Notes: a model not told the origin generated them from the sequence alone. A DNA stretch of 64,000 nt from Syntrophobacterales bacterium (GCA_023512475.1 JAILZL010000002.1:62001-126000), one strand, 5' to 3'. Counted from the first letter of the stretch, positions 21,445-31,128 are shown. Program-made: numbers and translations.

Positions 21445-22293
21445 TTAGGGCCACAGGCTCAGGAAAGTGGCGCCGCAGAGCACCAGTCCCACCAGGCCGT
21501 TTAAGGTGAAGAAGGCGTGATGCAGGCGGGAGAGATCCTCGGGGCTGAGGAGGTGGTGCTCCAGGAGCAGAATGACGCCGGCCAGCAGGGCCGCGGTGAG
21601 ATAAAGCGGCCCCAGCCCTGCCAGAAGGCCGGTGAGAAGAAAGCCCAAAGCCGCCGCCAGATGAAATCCCAGGGCCAGGCGCATGGCCCGGCGCCGCCCC
21701 AACTTCACCGGCAGGGAATGGAGCCCCACCTGGCGGTCAAAGTCCTCATCCTGGAGGGCGTAGAGCACATCAAAGCCCGCCACCCAGAAGACCACCGCCA
21801 GCCCCAGGACCACCGGCGTGAGGGCCGGTTCTCCCGTGACCGCCAGCCAGCCGGCGATGGGCGCCAGCCCCAGGGCCGCGCCCAGAAAAAAGTGGGAATA
21901 GGCGGTGAAGCGCTTGGTATAGGAATAAAAGAAGACCACTCCCAGGGCCACCGGCGAGAGCATCAGGCAGAGGCGGTTCAGCTGCCCGGCGGCGAAGATG
22001 AACAGGGCGGCGCTGGCCAGGGTGAAGAGCCAGGCGGCCCGGCGGCTGATGAGCCCCGCGGGCAGGGCCCGGTCCCGGGTGCGGGGGTTTTGGGCGTCAT
22101 AGTGATGATCCGCCAGGCGGTTGAAGGCCATGGCGGCGCTCCTCGCCCCCACCATGGCCAGGAGGATAAAGAAGGCCTGGCGGCCGCTGGGAAGCCCCCG
22201 GGCCCCCAACAGCGCGCCCATGAAGGCAAAGGGGAGGGCAAAGACCGTGTGCTGGATTTTGATCATGTCCAGGAGAGTCCACAGCCGCCGCAT
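21445..22293 (-). CDS. UbiA-family prenyltransferase (MqnP-type by context)
   Basis: AFNRLADHHYDAQNPRTRDRALPAG; DVLYALQDEDFDRQVGLHSLPVKLG; multiple TM segments. Confidence 0.92.
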   Translation of the reverse strand: MRRLWTLLDMIKIQHTVFALPFAFMGALLGARGLPSGRQAFFILLAMVGARSAAMAFNRLADHHYDAQNPRTRDRALPAGLISRRAAWLFTLASAALFIFAAGQLNRLCLMLSPVALGVVFFYSYTKRFTAYSHFFLGAALGLAPIAGWLAVTGEPALTPVVLGLAVVFWVAGFDVLYALQDEDFDRQVGLHSLPVKLGRRRAMRLALGFHLAAALGFLLTGLLAGLGPLYLTAALLAGVILLLEHHLLSPEDLSRLHHAFFTLNGLVGLVLCGATFLSLWP

Positions 22294-22356
22294 CGTTGCT
22301 CCTGCCGGGTAAAAGATCTCAGGGTATTCCGGGCTCTGGCGGAGGCAGACCCCGGG

Positions 22357-22938
22357 TTATCCCCCGTCGCCGGACCCCTTCTCCCCCCAGCGGGGGGCAA
22401 GGTCGTGCTCCAGCCCCAGGTAATCCAGGATACGGCCCACAAACCCCCGGGCCAGGTCCGTCAGGGTGCGGGGGTGATGATAAAAGGCGGGCATGGCCGG
22501 GAAGATGGCCGCGCCGGCCTCCGCCGCGGCCAGCAGATTGCGCAGGTGCACCCGGCTTAAGGGCGTCTCCCGCACCGCCAGCACCAGGGGCCGACCCTCC
22601 TTCAGGGTCACCTCCGCCGCCCGGTGCACCAGATGGCGGGCGGTCCCCTGGGCGATGGCCGCCAGGGAGCCCATGGTGCAGGGGATGACCACCATGGCCC
22701 GCACCGCAAAGGAACCGCTGGCGATGGGCGCGAAGAAGTCCCCGGGAGAATACAGCACCGCCCGGGGGCCGGCCAGCTCCGGGAGGCTGAGGCCCAACTC
22801 GTGGCGCAGCACCTGCTCTCCGGCCTCCGAGGCCACCACATGCACTTCCAGTTCCGGGCGGCCCTGGAAGTAGGCCAGGAGCTCCCGGGCATAGAGCATG
22901 CCGCTGGCCCCGGTGATGCCGATGATGTAGCGCTCCAT
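22357..22938 (-). CDS. UbiX-family flavin prenyltransferase
   Basis: IIGITGASGMLYARELL, APIASGSFAVRAMVVIPCTMGSLAAIAQG, LVLAVRETPLSRVHLRNLLAAAEAGAAIFPAMPAFYHHP. Confidence 0.95.
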   Translation of the reverse strand: MERYIIGITGASGMLYARELLAYFQGRPELEVHVVASEAGEQVLRHELGLSLPELAGPRAVLYSPGDFFAPIASGSFAVRAMVVIPCTMGSLAAIAQGTARHLVHRAAEVTLKEGRPLVLAVRETPLSRVHLRNLLAAAEAGAAIFPAMPAFYHHPRTLTDLARGFVGRILDYLGLEHDLAPRWGEKGSGDGG

Positions 22939-23029
22939 CTCCCCCCTCCCGGAGACCGGCAGGGCTCAGGCGGCCCTGGGGTCGGTCCCTCTCCTGTGCG
23001 GCCGTCTGACGCCGGCTGCCCCTCCCGGA

Positions 23030-24478
23030 TTAATCCAGCCCCAGCTGGGGCCAGAGCTCATCCACTTTCTTCTGCACCTCGGGACTCATGACGATGACCT
23101 CGGGCCACTCCCGGGTGAAGCCCTCCTCCGGCCACTTGCGGGTGCAGTCAATCCCCATCTTGGAGCCGTAGTGGGGCAGGGGCGAGGCGTGATCCAAAGC
23201 GTCCACCGGGCCGTCCACGAAGACCACGTCCCGGCGGGGATCCACATTGTTCCCCAGCCGCCACAGCACCTGGCTCATGTCCTGGACGTCCACCTCCTTG
23301 TCGAAGATGAGGATGATCTTGGTGAACATCATCTGGCCCAGGCCCCAGAGGGCGTGCATCACCTTGCGGGCGTGGCCGGGATAGCGCTTGTCGATGCTGA
23401 TGCAGGCCAGGTTGTGGAACACCCCCTCCACCGGCAGGTTCATGTCCACGATCTCCGGCAGGGTCTTTTTGATGAGGGGGAGGAAGATGCGCTCCGTGGC
23501 CTTGGCCATGAAGCAGTCCTCCATGGGGGGGCGCCCCACGATGGTGGCGGGATAGATGGGCCGGCGCCGCATGGTCACCGCCTGCACGTGAAACACCGGA
23601 TACTCGTCGGGGAGGGAATAGTAACCGGTATGATCCCCGAAGGGGCCCTCCACCCGCCGCTCCCCCGGCTCCACCCAGCCCTCCAGGACGATCTGGGAGT
23701 TGGCCGGCACCTGGAGGGGCACGGTGAGGCAGGGCACCATCTCCACCGGCTCCTGCCTGAGGAAGCCCGCAAAGATGATCTCGTCGATATCCTCGGGCAA
23801 AGGGGCGGTGGCGGCGTAGGTGACCGCAGGGTCCGGGCCGATGACCACCGCCACCGGCAGCCGCTCGCCTCTGGCCTCTGCCACCCGGTAGTGCTGGGCC
23901 CCCCCTTTGTGGCGGTGCCAGTGCATGCCGGTGGTGTTTCTGTCATAGACCTGCATGCGGTACATGCCCACATTGCGGCGGCCGGTCTCCGGGTGATGGG
24001 TGATGACCACCGGCAGGGTGATGAAGGGGCCGCCGTCCCCCGGCCAGCAGGTGAGGACCGGGATCTTCCCCAGATCCACCTCCTCCCCCTGCCAGACCAC
24101 CTCCTGGCAGGGGGCCCGGGAGACCGTTTTGGGGAAGATGTTGGCCAGCCGGGCCAGCTTGGGGAGGAGCTTCAGCTTCTTGATGAGGGTGTCCGGGGCC
24201 TCCGCCTCCAGGAAGGTGAGGATCTCCCGGGCGATATCCTCCAGGCTCTCCACCTCCAGGGCCAGGCACATGCGCCGCAGGGAGCCGAAGGCGTTCATCA
24301 AAACCGGCATGTCATAGCCGGGCACGTTTTCGAACAGCAGGGCCGGGCCGCCCCGTTTGCAGACCCGGTCGGTGATCTCGGTGATCTCCAGATACGGGCT
24401 CACCGGCGCAGCAAGGCGCTTCAGCTCCCCTTTGGCTTCCAGAACCTCGATGAAATGCTGCAGGCTGCGATAGCCCAT
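23030..24478 (-). CDS. UbiD-family decarboxylase (menaquinone-associated)
   Basis: MGYRSLQHFIEVLEAKGELKRL; NVGMYRMQVYDRNTTGMHWHRHKGGAQHYR; EGPFGDHTGYYSLPDEYPVFHV; start trimmed from track. Confidence 0.95.
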   Translation of the reverse strand: MGYRSLQHFIEVLEAKGELKRLAAPVSPYLEITEITDRVCKRGGPALLFENVPGYDMPVLMNAFGSLRRMCLALEVESLEDIAREILTFLEAEAPDTLIKKLKLLPKLARLANIFPKTVSRAPCQEVVWQGEEVDLGKIPVLTCWPGDGGPFITLPVVITHHPETGRRNVGMYRMQVYDRNTTGMHWHRHKGGAQHYRVAEARGERLPVAVVIGPDPAVTYAATAPLPEDIDEIIFAGFLRQEPVEMVPCLTVPLQVPANSQIVLEGWVEPGERRVEGPFGDHTGYYSLPDEYPVFHVQAVTMRRRPIYPATIVGRPPMEDCFMAKATERIFLPLIKKTLPEIVDMNLPVEGVFHNLACISIDKRYPGHARKVMHALWGLGQMMFTKIILIFDKEVDVQDMSQVLWRLGNNVDPRRDVVFVDGPVDALDHASPLPHYGSKMGIDCTRKWPEEGFTREWPEVIVMSPEVQKKVDELWPQLGLD

Positions 24479-24491
24479 GGGTCTCCTTCCG

Positions 24492-25316
24492 TTATCCGAC
24501 AAACCGCAGTTCCGGCACCTCTTCCAGCTGTCCCAGGCGGTGGAGATAGCGGTAAAAGGCGTACAGGCCCTCCTGCTGCCGGGGCCCCAGGTCATAGTTC
24601 AGGCGTCGGAAGTAGCCCTCCAGCTCCGCCGGGCTCAGCTCCACCCGGGCGGCGGCCAGACGGCAGATGTCCGGCAGGTGGGCCAGCCCCAGGGCCTTGC
24701 TGTGGTGCAAGAGCCGGACCAGCTCCCGGACCTGCTCCGGGGCAGTGTGGGCGATCTCCCGCCGCACCGCCCAGACGCCGAAGACGAAGGGCAGGCCGGT
24801 GAGTTCGTGCCAGGCCCGGCCCAGGTCCAGAAAATAGGGGTAGCGGCCGCTGGCCCGCAGGCGCAGGGCCTCATCCCCGATGGCCAACAGGGCGTAGACG
24901 CCCTCCGGTAGCTCGGTGGTCACTGGCGCGGTGCGGTAACACGGCCGGGCCCCATATAGCTCATAGAGGAGGATGCGGGTCAGGGCGGCGGAGGTGGCGG
25001 AGGCCTCGCTCAGGCGCACCTCCCGGCCGGTGAGGCGGTGAAAGGGCACCCGGCTGAACAGGAGCACGCTCCCCACATCGCCTTCAGTGCTGATGGACAG
25101 ATCCGGCACCAGGTAATACTGCCGGAAATTGCGGGCGTATTCCACCGAGGAGACGGCGCTTACGTCCACCTCACCGGCGGCCAGCCGGGCGTTGAGCTCC
25201 GCCGGGGTGCCGGAGAGTACCGCCAGCCCGTTTTGCGGGAAACCCATTTCCAGGGCGTAGTAGATGGGCAGGACGTTGATGTAGCGGATCCGTCCCAGGC
25301 GCAGGCTGATGGTCAT
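24492..25316 (-). CDS. mqnA: Chorismate dehydratase, futalosine pathway
   Basis: RLGRIRYINVLPIYYAL; VDVSAVSSVEYARN; LLAIGDEALR; YPYFLDLGRAWHELTGLPFVFGVWAVRR. Confidence 0.93.
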   Translation of the reverse strand: MTISLRLGRIRYINVLPIYYALEMGFPQNGLAVLSGTPAELNARLAAGEVDVSAVSSVEYARNFRQYYLVPDLSISTEGDVGSVLLFSRVPFHRLTGREVRLSEASATSAALTRILLYELYGARPCYRTAPVTTELPEGVYALLAIGDEALRLRASGRYPYFLDLGRAWHELTGLPFVFGVWAVRREIAHTAPEQVRELVRLLHHSKALGLAHLPDICRLAAARVELSPAELEGYFRRLNYDLGPRQQEGLYAFYRYLHRLGQLEEVPELRFVG

Positions 25317-26536
25317 GCTTCCCCCTCCTCATCCGGGGTGGCCAGCCATTCGATGCGGCCGGCGGCGCCCCCCGACAGCAGACCCGCCCAGAAATCCGGC
25401 CCGGCTTCCGGGGTAACCCCGATGAGGGCCGCCTGCTTGCCGGGAGTGAGGCTCCCCAGTTCCGCCTCAAAGCGCAGGGCCCGGGCGCCTCCCAGGGTCG
25501 CCAAGGCGATGAGCTCCTCCCCCGGTACCTCCGGGAAGTCCTGGTGCAACAGGAGCAGGTCCCGGAAGAGATTGTAGTCCTCCACGCTGGCCAGGGAATC
25601 GGTGCCCACCGCCAAGGGGAGGCCGGCCTGCCGGAACTGCCGGAAAGGCGCTTGTCCGGCGCCGGTGTGGCGATTGGAACGGGGGCAGAGGATCACCGTC
25701 ACCCCTTCCCGGGCCAAGAGCTCCACCTCCGCCCCGGTGACGTGCAGACAATGGGCCGCCAGGGTATCGGCTCCCAAAACCCCCAGGGAATGGAGATAGG
25801 CCACCGGGGTCACCCCCGGGGGCCGGAACTCATCCCGCCAGCGCCCCCGGGCCTGCAGCAGCTCCCGGAAAAAACCCCGGCCGGTCAGGAGAAACTCCAC
25901 TTCGGCGGCGGATTCCGCCACATGCACCGCGGTGGGGCGCCCCCGGCGCCGGTTCCAGGCCGCCACCCGCCGGAAGAGGGCCGGGGAGACGGAATAGGGC
26001 GCATGGGCCGCGGCGGAAAAATGGGGATCCTGCAGGGCCGCCTCGGTCAGGAAGATGGGGAAATCCCGGGCCAGCGGGCCGTCATCCTGGAGATGAAACC
26101 CCAGGCATTCATAAAAGTAATGATGATCCAGGCCGCTCTGTTTGAGGGCCTCCAGGCTGAGGCCGGTGTTGCTCACCTCCCCCACCAGCCCGATGCCGAA
26201 GCGCCACAGCTCCCGCAGGCCCATCTCCAGCCCGCCCTCCCGTTCATAGGGGCTCAGACGGTCGGCGGCCGCCAGGGTGGCGGACAGCCAGGCCGGGAAA
26301 TCGGACTGGGGCGGAACGCGGTTTTTGAGGGCGGAAAATTCCAGATGCACGTGGGCGTTCACCAGGCAGGGGAGGATGGCCACCTCCCCGTGATCCAGGA
26401 CCGGCCCCCGCCAGTGGTGTTTCAGCTCGGCGAATCTCCCCACCTCCCGGATGATCCCCCGGGCCACCGCCACCGCGCCGTTGGCGATGACCGGCCGGTC
26501 CACGGGCACCACGTGGCGGGCCCGGTGCAGGGTCAC
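25313..26536 (-). CDS. Amidohydrolase, probable aminodeoxyfutalosine deaminase
   Basis: ILPCLVNAHVHLEFS, AAHAPYSVSPALFRRV, AHCLHVTGAEVELLAREGVTVILCPRSN, GTDSLASVEDYNLFRD; likely GTG start overlaps the preceding stop (GTGA). Confidence 0.85.
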   Translation of the reverse strand: MTLHRARHVVPVDRPVIANGAVAVARGIIREVGRFAELKHHWRGPVLDHGEVAILPCLVNAHVHLEFSALKNRVPPQSDFPAWLSATLAAADRLSPYEREGGLEMGLRELWRFGIGLVGEVSNTGLSLEALKQSGLDHHYFYECLGFHLQDDGPLARDFPIFLTEAALQDPHFSAAAHAPYSVSPALFRRVAAWNRRRGRPTAVHVAESAAEVEFLLTGRGFFRELLQARGRWRDEFRPPGVTPVAYLHSLGVLGADTLAAHCLHVTGAEVELLAREGVTVILCPRSNRHTGAGQAPFRQFRQAGLPLAVGTDSLASVEDYNLFRDLLLLHQDFPEVPGEELIALATLGGARALRFEAELGSLTPGKQAALIGVTPEAGPDFWAGLLSGGAAGRIEWLATPDEEGEA

Positions 26537-28611
26537 GGAAACCACGTGCGCCAGTCCTCCCCCAGATCGCCCCGCCGGCGGTAGCGCTCCATCAGCCGGG
26601 AACAGAAACACTCCTCCGTGGCTGTGGCCAGGGCCGGGAGCAATTTCAGGGCCAGCTCCCCGAAGGCGGCCTCCACCGCCTGCACCCGGGCCGTCTCCTC
26701 CTCCGTGGCCAGACCTTCAAAGAGCACCCCCGGCTGATACGGCCGCGGTGCCACCCCTTCGGCAAAATTCACCACATAGCAGAGGGCCACATAACAGAGT
26801 TCCAGCTCCCGGGCCAGAAAGACCTCCGGCACCAGGGTCTGCCCCACCAGATCGCCGCCCAGAAGCTTCAGCTTGCGGATCTCCGCCACCGTCTCCAAAC
26901 GGGGGCCGGTGGTGGCGGCATAGACCCCGCCGTCATGCACCGGGAAGGGGCAGCCCTCAAGGGCCGCCAGCAGGGCCCGGCGCAGGGAGGGGCAGAAGAC
27001 CGGCTGGTGGCGGATGAACCCCGGCCCCCGGCCGGGGAAAAAGGTGTAGGGCCCATGGGTGGTCTCATCCAGGATGTCATGGGGTACCACCAGATGCCCC
27101 GGGGCCATGGCCGGGTTAATGGCCCCGGGCGCACACCAGGCCAGGATGCGCCGCACCCCCAGGGTCTTGAGGGCGTACAGATTGGCCCGGTCATTGACAA
27201 AGGGGGCCGAGACCTCGTAGCCCGCCTCCCCGTGCCGGGAGAGCACCGCAAAGCGCAGTCCCCCCTGGCGGAAGACATGCACCGGGTTGGCCTGTCCGAA
27301 GGGCGTCGTGAGGAGCCTTGACCCCTCATACTCCACCCCCCGGTCCAGAAAATCCCTATGCGCCCCCACCCGGGCGATGAGGGCCACCGGGATGGCGTCA
27401 GGCGGGGGCCAGGGGGCGGACGTCCCGGGGGGGCAGGCGCTATTTCCCCTCTCCCCCCCGGCAGGGGGTTGCGGCGCGGCCGCACCTTCGGGGGGCGTCT
27501 CCGGGGGAAAGGCCCCGGCGGACGCCTGGGCAGGGCGGGCCTCCCGGATATTCCCCTCCACCGGCCGGTAGAGGTGGTCCCGCTGCCGGGGGGTATAGCC
27601 GGCCTGCGAAATCAGGCGCACGATCTCCTCCCGGGAGAGGCGGAAGGTGACCCCGGTGGCGGCCACCACGTTTTCCTCGATCATGGTGGAGCCGAAGTCA
27701 TCGGCGCCGAACTCCAACGCCACCTGAGCCACCTTGTCCCCCTGGGTCACCCAGGAGACCTGCAGGTGGGGGATATTGTCCAGCACCAGGCGGGAGACGG
27801 CCAGGGTCCGGAGGTATTCGTGGGCCCCCACCGCCTCGCCCCCCAGGGCGGTGCCCCCGGGCTGGAAGGTCCAGGGGATGAAGGCGGTGAACCCTCCGGT
27901 CCGGTCCTGCAGCTCCCGGAGTTTGAGGAGATGCTCGGTGCGCTCCGCCCGGGTCTCCAGGTGGCCGAACATCATGGTGGCGGTGGTGCGCAGCCCCAGA
28001 CGGTGGGCCGTTTCCATGACCTGAAGCCACTGGGCGGCGGTGGCCTTGCCCGGGGAAAGGAGCCGGCGCACGCCATCGCACAAAATCTCCGCCCCGCCTC
28101 CGGGAATGGAGGTGAGCCCTGCGGCCATGAGGCGCCTCAGCACCTCCTTAAGGCCAAGGCCGCTTTGGTGGGCGAAAAAGACGATCTCCGGGGGGGAAAA
28201 GCCGTGCACCTGCAGGCCGTAACCCCGGATGAAGGCCACCAGGTCCTCGTAAAAGGACAGGGGGAGGTCGGGATGGAGGCCGCCCTGCAGGAGGATACCG
28301 GTGCCGCCCAGCTCCCGGGTCTCGGCGAGTTTGCGGGCCAGTTCCTCCCGGCTCAGCACATAGCCCCCGGGGTGCCCCGGAGGACGGTAGAAGGCACAGA
28401 AGCGGCAGCCGGAGAGGCAGATGTTGGTGTAGTTGATGTTGCGGTCAGAGACAAAGGTGACCACCCGTTCCGGATGGAGGCGGAAGCGCACCCGCCGGGC
28501 CAGGCTGCCCAACAGGAGCAGGTCCAGATCCCAGAGGGCCAGGGCCTCCATGGGGGAGAGGCGCTCCCCGGCCAGGATTTTCTCGACAGCGGTGGCGGCC
28601 AGACGGTCCAT
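26533..28611 (-). CDS. Fusion: cyclic dehypoxanthinyl futalosine synthase (MqnC-like radical SAM) plus C-terminal MTAP/PNP-family domain
   Basis: CLSGCRFCAFYRPPGHPGGYVLS (CX3CX2C) in the N-terminal half; after a Pro/Ala/Gly-rich linker, TPFGQANPVHV, LSRHGEAGYEVSAPFVNDRANLYALKTLGVRRIL, TTGPRLETVAEIRKLKLLGGDLVGQTLVPEVFLARE. Confidence 0.9.
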   Translation of the reverse strand: MDRLAATAVEKILAGERLSPMEALALWDLDLLLLGSLARRVRFRLHPERVVTFVSDRNINYTNICLSGCRFCAFYRPPGHPGGYVLSREELARKLAETRELGGTGILLQGGLHPDLPLSFYEDLVAFIRGYGLQVHGFSPPEIVFFAHQSGLGLKEVLRRLMAAGLTSIPGGGAEILCDGVRRLLSPGKATAAQWLQVMETAHRLGLRTTATMMFGHLETRAERTEHLLKLRELQDRTGGFTAFIPWTFQPGGTALGGEAVGAHEYLRTLAVSRLVLDNIPHLQVSWVTQGDKVAQVALEFGADDFGSTMIEENVVAATGVTFRLSREEIVRLISQAGYTPRQRDHLYRPVEGNIREARPAQASAGAFPPETPPEGAAAPQPPAGGERGNSACPPGTSAPWPPPDAIPVALIARVGAHRDFLDRGVEYEGSRLLTTPFGQANPVHVFRQGGLRFAVLSRHGEAGYEVSAPFVNDRANLYALKTLGVRRILAWCAPGAINPAMAPGHLVVPHDILDETTHGPYTFFPGRGPGFIRHQPVFCPSLRRALLAALEGCPFPVHDGGVYAATTGPRLETVAEIRKLKLLGGDLVGQTLVPEVFLARELELCYVALCYVVNFAEGVAPRPYQPGVLFEGLATEEETARVQAVEAAFGELALKLLPALATATEECFCSRLMERYRRRGDLGEDWRTWFP

Positions 28612-29708
28612 CAGGAAATCACGTTATACAGGGTGTCCCGCTCCACCGGCTCGCAGCCCGCCTCTCGGATGAGGCGCTCCAGGGCCTGGCGGGGCAGCCC
28701 GGTGGGGGTCTGGGCCCCGGCCATGTGGGTGATGCGCTCCTCAATGACCGTGCCGTCTATGTCATCGGCCCCGAAGGTGAGGGAGAGCTGGGCCAGCTTG
28801 GGTCCGATCATGATCCAGAAGGACTTGATGTGGGGGAAATTGTCCAGCATCAGCCGGGCCACGGCGATGGTTTTCAGGTCATCGAAACCGGTGGTGTGGC
28901 TCAGGTGGGAGAGCCCGGTGTTGGCCGGATGGAAGGCCAGGGGGATGAAGGTGAGAAAGCCCCCGGTCTCGTCCTGGGCCGCCCGCAGGCGCAGCAGGTG
29001 TTCCACCCGCTCCTCCAGGGTCTCCAGGTGGCCGTAGAGCATGGTGGCGTTGGTCCTGAGCCCCAGGCGATGGGCGGTCTGGGCCACCTGAAGCCAACCC
29101 TCGGGGGAGAGCTTCCTGGGGCAGAGCTCCCGGCGGATGCGGCTGCTGAAGACCTCCGCGCCGCCCCCGGGGAGCGAACCCAGACCCGCCTCCTTCAGGG
29201 CCTCCAGGGTGTCCGCCACCGACAGGCCGGCCAGCTCTGCCAGATGCGCGATCTCCACGCAGGTGAAGGCCTGCAGATGCACCGTGGGCCGGAGGCGCTT
29301 GATGCCCCGGAGCATCTCCAGATAATAGGAGAAGGGGAGATCCGGGTGCAGCCCCCCCACGATGTGGATTTCGGTGATGGGCTCATGCAGCCGCGCCTCG
29401 ATCTTGGCGAAGATCTCCTCCAGGCTCATCTCGTAGGCCTGGGGGTCCCCCTTGGGTTTGCCGAAGGCGCAGAAACGGCAGCCGTTGACGCAGACGTTGG
29501 AGTAATTGAGGTGCTGGTTGTAGATGTAGTAGGCCCGGTCGCCGTGCAGGCGGCGGCGCACCAGGTTCGCCAGGAAGCCCACCCCCAGAAGATCCGGGCT
29601 GCGGTAGAGGGTGAGCCCGTCCTCGAAGTCCAGGCGCTCCTGGGCCATGACCTTGTCATAAACAGGGAGGAGGGCGGCATCCGAAATGTAAGGTTCCGGT
29701 CCGGTCAT
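28611..29708 (-). CDS. mqnE: Aminofutalosine synthase MqnE (radical SAM)
   Basis: CVNGCRFCAFGKPKGDPQAYEMSLEEIFAKIEARLHEPITEIHIVGGLHPDLPFSYYLEMLRGIK; start trimmed to MTGPEPYISD. Confidence 0.93.
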   Translation of the reverse strand: MTGPEPYISDAALLPVYDKVMAQERLDFEDGLTLYRSPDLLGVGFLANLVRRRLHGDRAYYIYNQHLNYSNVCVNGCRFCAFGKPKGDPQAYEMSLEEIFAKIEARLHEPITEIHIVGGLHPDLPFSYYLEMLRGIKRLRPTVHLQAFTCVEIAHLAELAGLSVADTLEALKEAGLGSLPGGGAEVFSSRIRRELCPRKLSPEGWLQVAQTAHRLGLRTNATMLYGHLETLEERVEHLLRLRAAQDETGGFLTFIPLAFHPANTGLSHLSHTTGFDDLKTIAVARLMLDNFPHIKSFWIMIGPKLAQLSLTFGADDIDGTVIEERITHMAGAQTPTGLPRQALERLIREAGCEPVERDTLYNVIS

Positions 29709-29799
29709 GATTCTCTCCCGCCGCGCAGGCGCGGCATGTGGTGAGACGACGGCAAAAACGCCCGGCCGGCAGGCGGAGCCTGAATCCCCGGCTGCCGGG

Positions 29800-30489
29800 T
29801 CAGCCCGGGTTTCCTTCCCCTTTTGCGCCTGCGGCGGCGGGGGGCGCCAGCCCCCGGCGCAGCAGCTCGATGAGCTCCCGGCCCCGGGCGGCCACCTCCT
29901 CCGGCGCCGCCCGGTCCAGACCCAGGGTGACGTCAAAGGCGGGCATGGCCACTGCCTGCAGGAACCGGTCCAGCACCGCGTCCAGCAGAAAGATGACCGC
30001 CTCCCGGGGCACATCGGCCCGGATCTCCCCCCGGCTCAAGCCCTGGCGCACCAGGGAGGTGAAGTAGTCCGCGGCGAAGCGGCGCACCGCCTGCAACAGC
30101 TCCTGGCGCCGGGGGGTGCGCTGATCATAGAGAATCCGGAGATACAGGCCGAAGAGCCGGGGGTGCCGACGGATGAAATCCACCCCGGCCCCCAGCGATT
30201 TCTCCAGCCGGGTGAAGACGTCGGCCTCCCGGGTCTCCTCCTTCACGCTGAGGAGAGTGCGCCGCACCACCCCCACCGCCACCTCAAAAAGGTAGAGAAA
30301 AATTCCCTGTTTGTCGGTAAAATACTGATACAGGGAGCCCTTGGCGATGCCGGAGGCCGCCACCACCGCATTGAGGCTGGCCTGCTCATAGCCCTTGTCG
30401 GCAAACTCCGCCAGGGCCGCGTCAATGATGCGCTCCCGCTTTTCCGGGGGCAGATTGAGGAAGGTGGGGCGGACCGGGGACGTCTCCAT
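29800..30489 (-). CDS. TetR/AcrR family transcriptional regulator
   Basis: N-terminal helix-turn-helix RERIIDAALAEFADKGYEQASLNAVVAASGIAKGSLYQYFTDKQGIFLYL. Confidence 0.92.
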   Translation of the reverse strand: METSPVRPTFLNLPPEKRERIIDAALAEFADKGYEQASLNAVVAASGIAKGSLYQYFTDKQGIFLYLFEVAVGVVRRTLLSVKEETREADVFTRLEKSLGAGVDFIRRHPRLFGLYLRILYDQRTPRRQELLQAVRRFAADYFTSLVRQGLSRGEIRADVPREAVIFLLDAVLDRFLQAVAMPAFDVTLGLDRAAPEEVAARGRELIELLRRGLAPPAAAGAKGEGNPG

Positions 30490-30506
30490 ATGACCACCTG
30501 GTCATA
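30489..30506. promoter_or_regulatory. Candidate TetR operator: perfect palindrome TATGACCACCTGGTCATA
   Basis: 18-bp perfect inverted repeat overlapping the first base of the TetR start codon. Confidence 0.65.
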
Positions 30507-30552
30507 CCATACCTGCCGGAAGGTTGTCAAGCTATCGGTCTGAAAACCGGCC

Positions 30553-31128
30553 TTGGACACCGAGGAGGGCATGGAGGATACGCGGCATTTCGGCCTGGAC
30601 GAATTGGCGGATTATCTGGAGGGCCTGGCCCGGCAGCTGAAAAGCCGGAGTTTGACGGTGGCGGGCGAGCGCTTCAGCCTCTCCGGGGATCTGGAAGGCA
30701 AGGTGGAGCTGTGGGCCGCGGACGGGCGGTTCGGCCTGAAACTGAAGGCCAGATGGTCCCGGGGCCCGGTCCCCGGGAGACCTCCCCGCCCCCACGGGCC
30801 TGTGCCCCGGCCGGGCATAGCACCCCCGCAGGCCCCGGCGCGTGGGTTTAAGGAGATCAAAAAGCGGTTGGGGCGGGTTTTTGGCCAGCTTAAAAAAGCC
30901 GCGGCTCAAGGGGAACTGCCCCCTGCGGCCCTGGTCGGGGAGTTTTTGACCCTTTCCCGGGACTCGGCCCGGTTCGCCGAGCCGCGGTGGGAGCCCCAGA
31001 TGCAGGAGTTCCTGGACCACGCCGACAACCTGGAGCGGGCCTGCGCCCACGGCCACCTGGAGCTCTTCGCCCACGAGCTGAGGGATCTGGAGAGCCGTAT
31101 GCGCACCTGCCATGAGGAGTTTGCCTGA
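30553..31128 (+). CDS. Small protein with N-terminal amphi-Trp-like and C-terminal XXXCH-like region
   Basis: LDELADYLEGLARQLKSRSLTVAGERFSLSGDLEGKVELWAADGRFGLKLKARW and C-terminal FLDHADNLERACAHGHLELFAHELRDLESRMRTCHEEF; family by recollection, not searched. Confidence 0.5.
   Translation: MDTEEGMEDTRHFGLDELADYLEGLARQLKSRSLTVAGERFSLSGDLEGKVELWAADGRFGLKLKARWSRGPVPGRPPRPHGPVPRPGIAPPQAPARGFKEIKKRLGRVFGQLKKAAAQGELPPAALVGEFLTLSRDSARFAEPRWEPQMQEFLDHADNLERACAHGHLELFAHELRDLESRMRTCHEEFA

Noticed and set aside
23171-24802. 543-aa plus-strand ORF opposite ubiD
   Set aside because: Shadow ORF opposite a well-supported UbiD-family gene.
27358-29037. 559-aa plus-strand ORF opposite mqnC/mqnE
   Set aside because: Shadow ORF opposite well-supported radical SAM genes.
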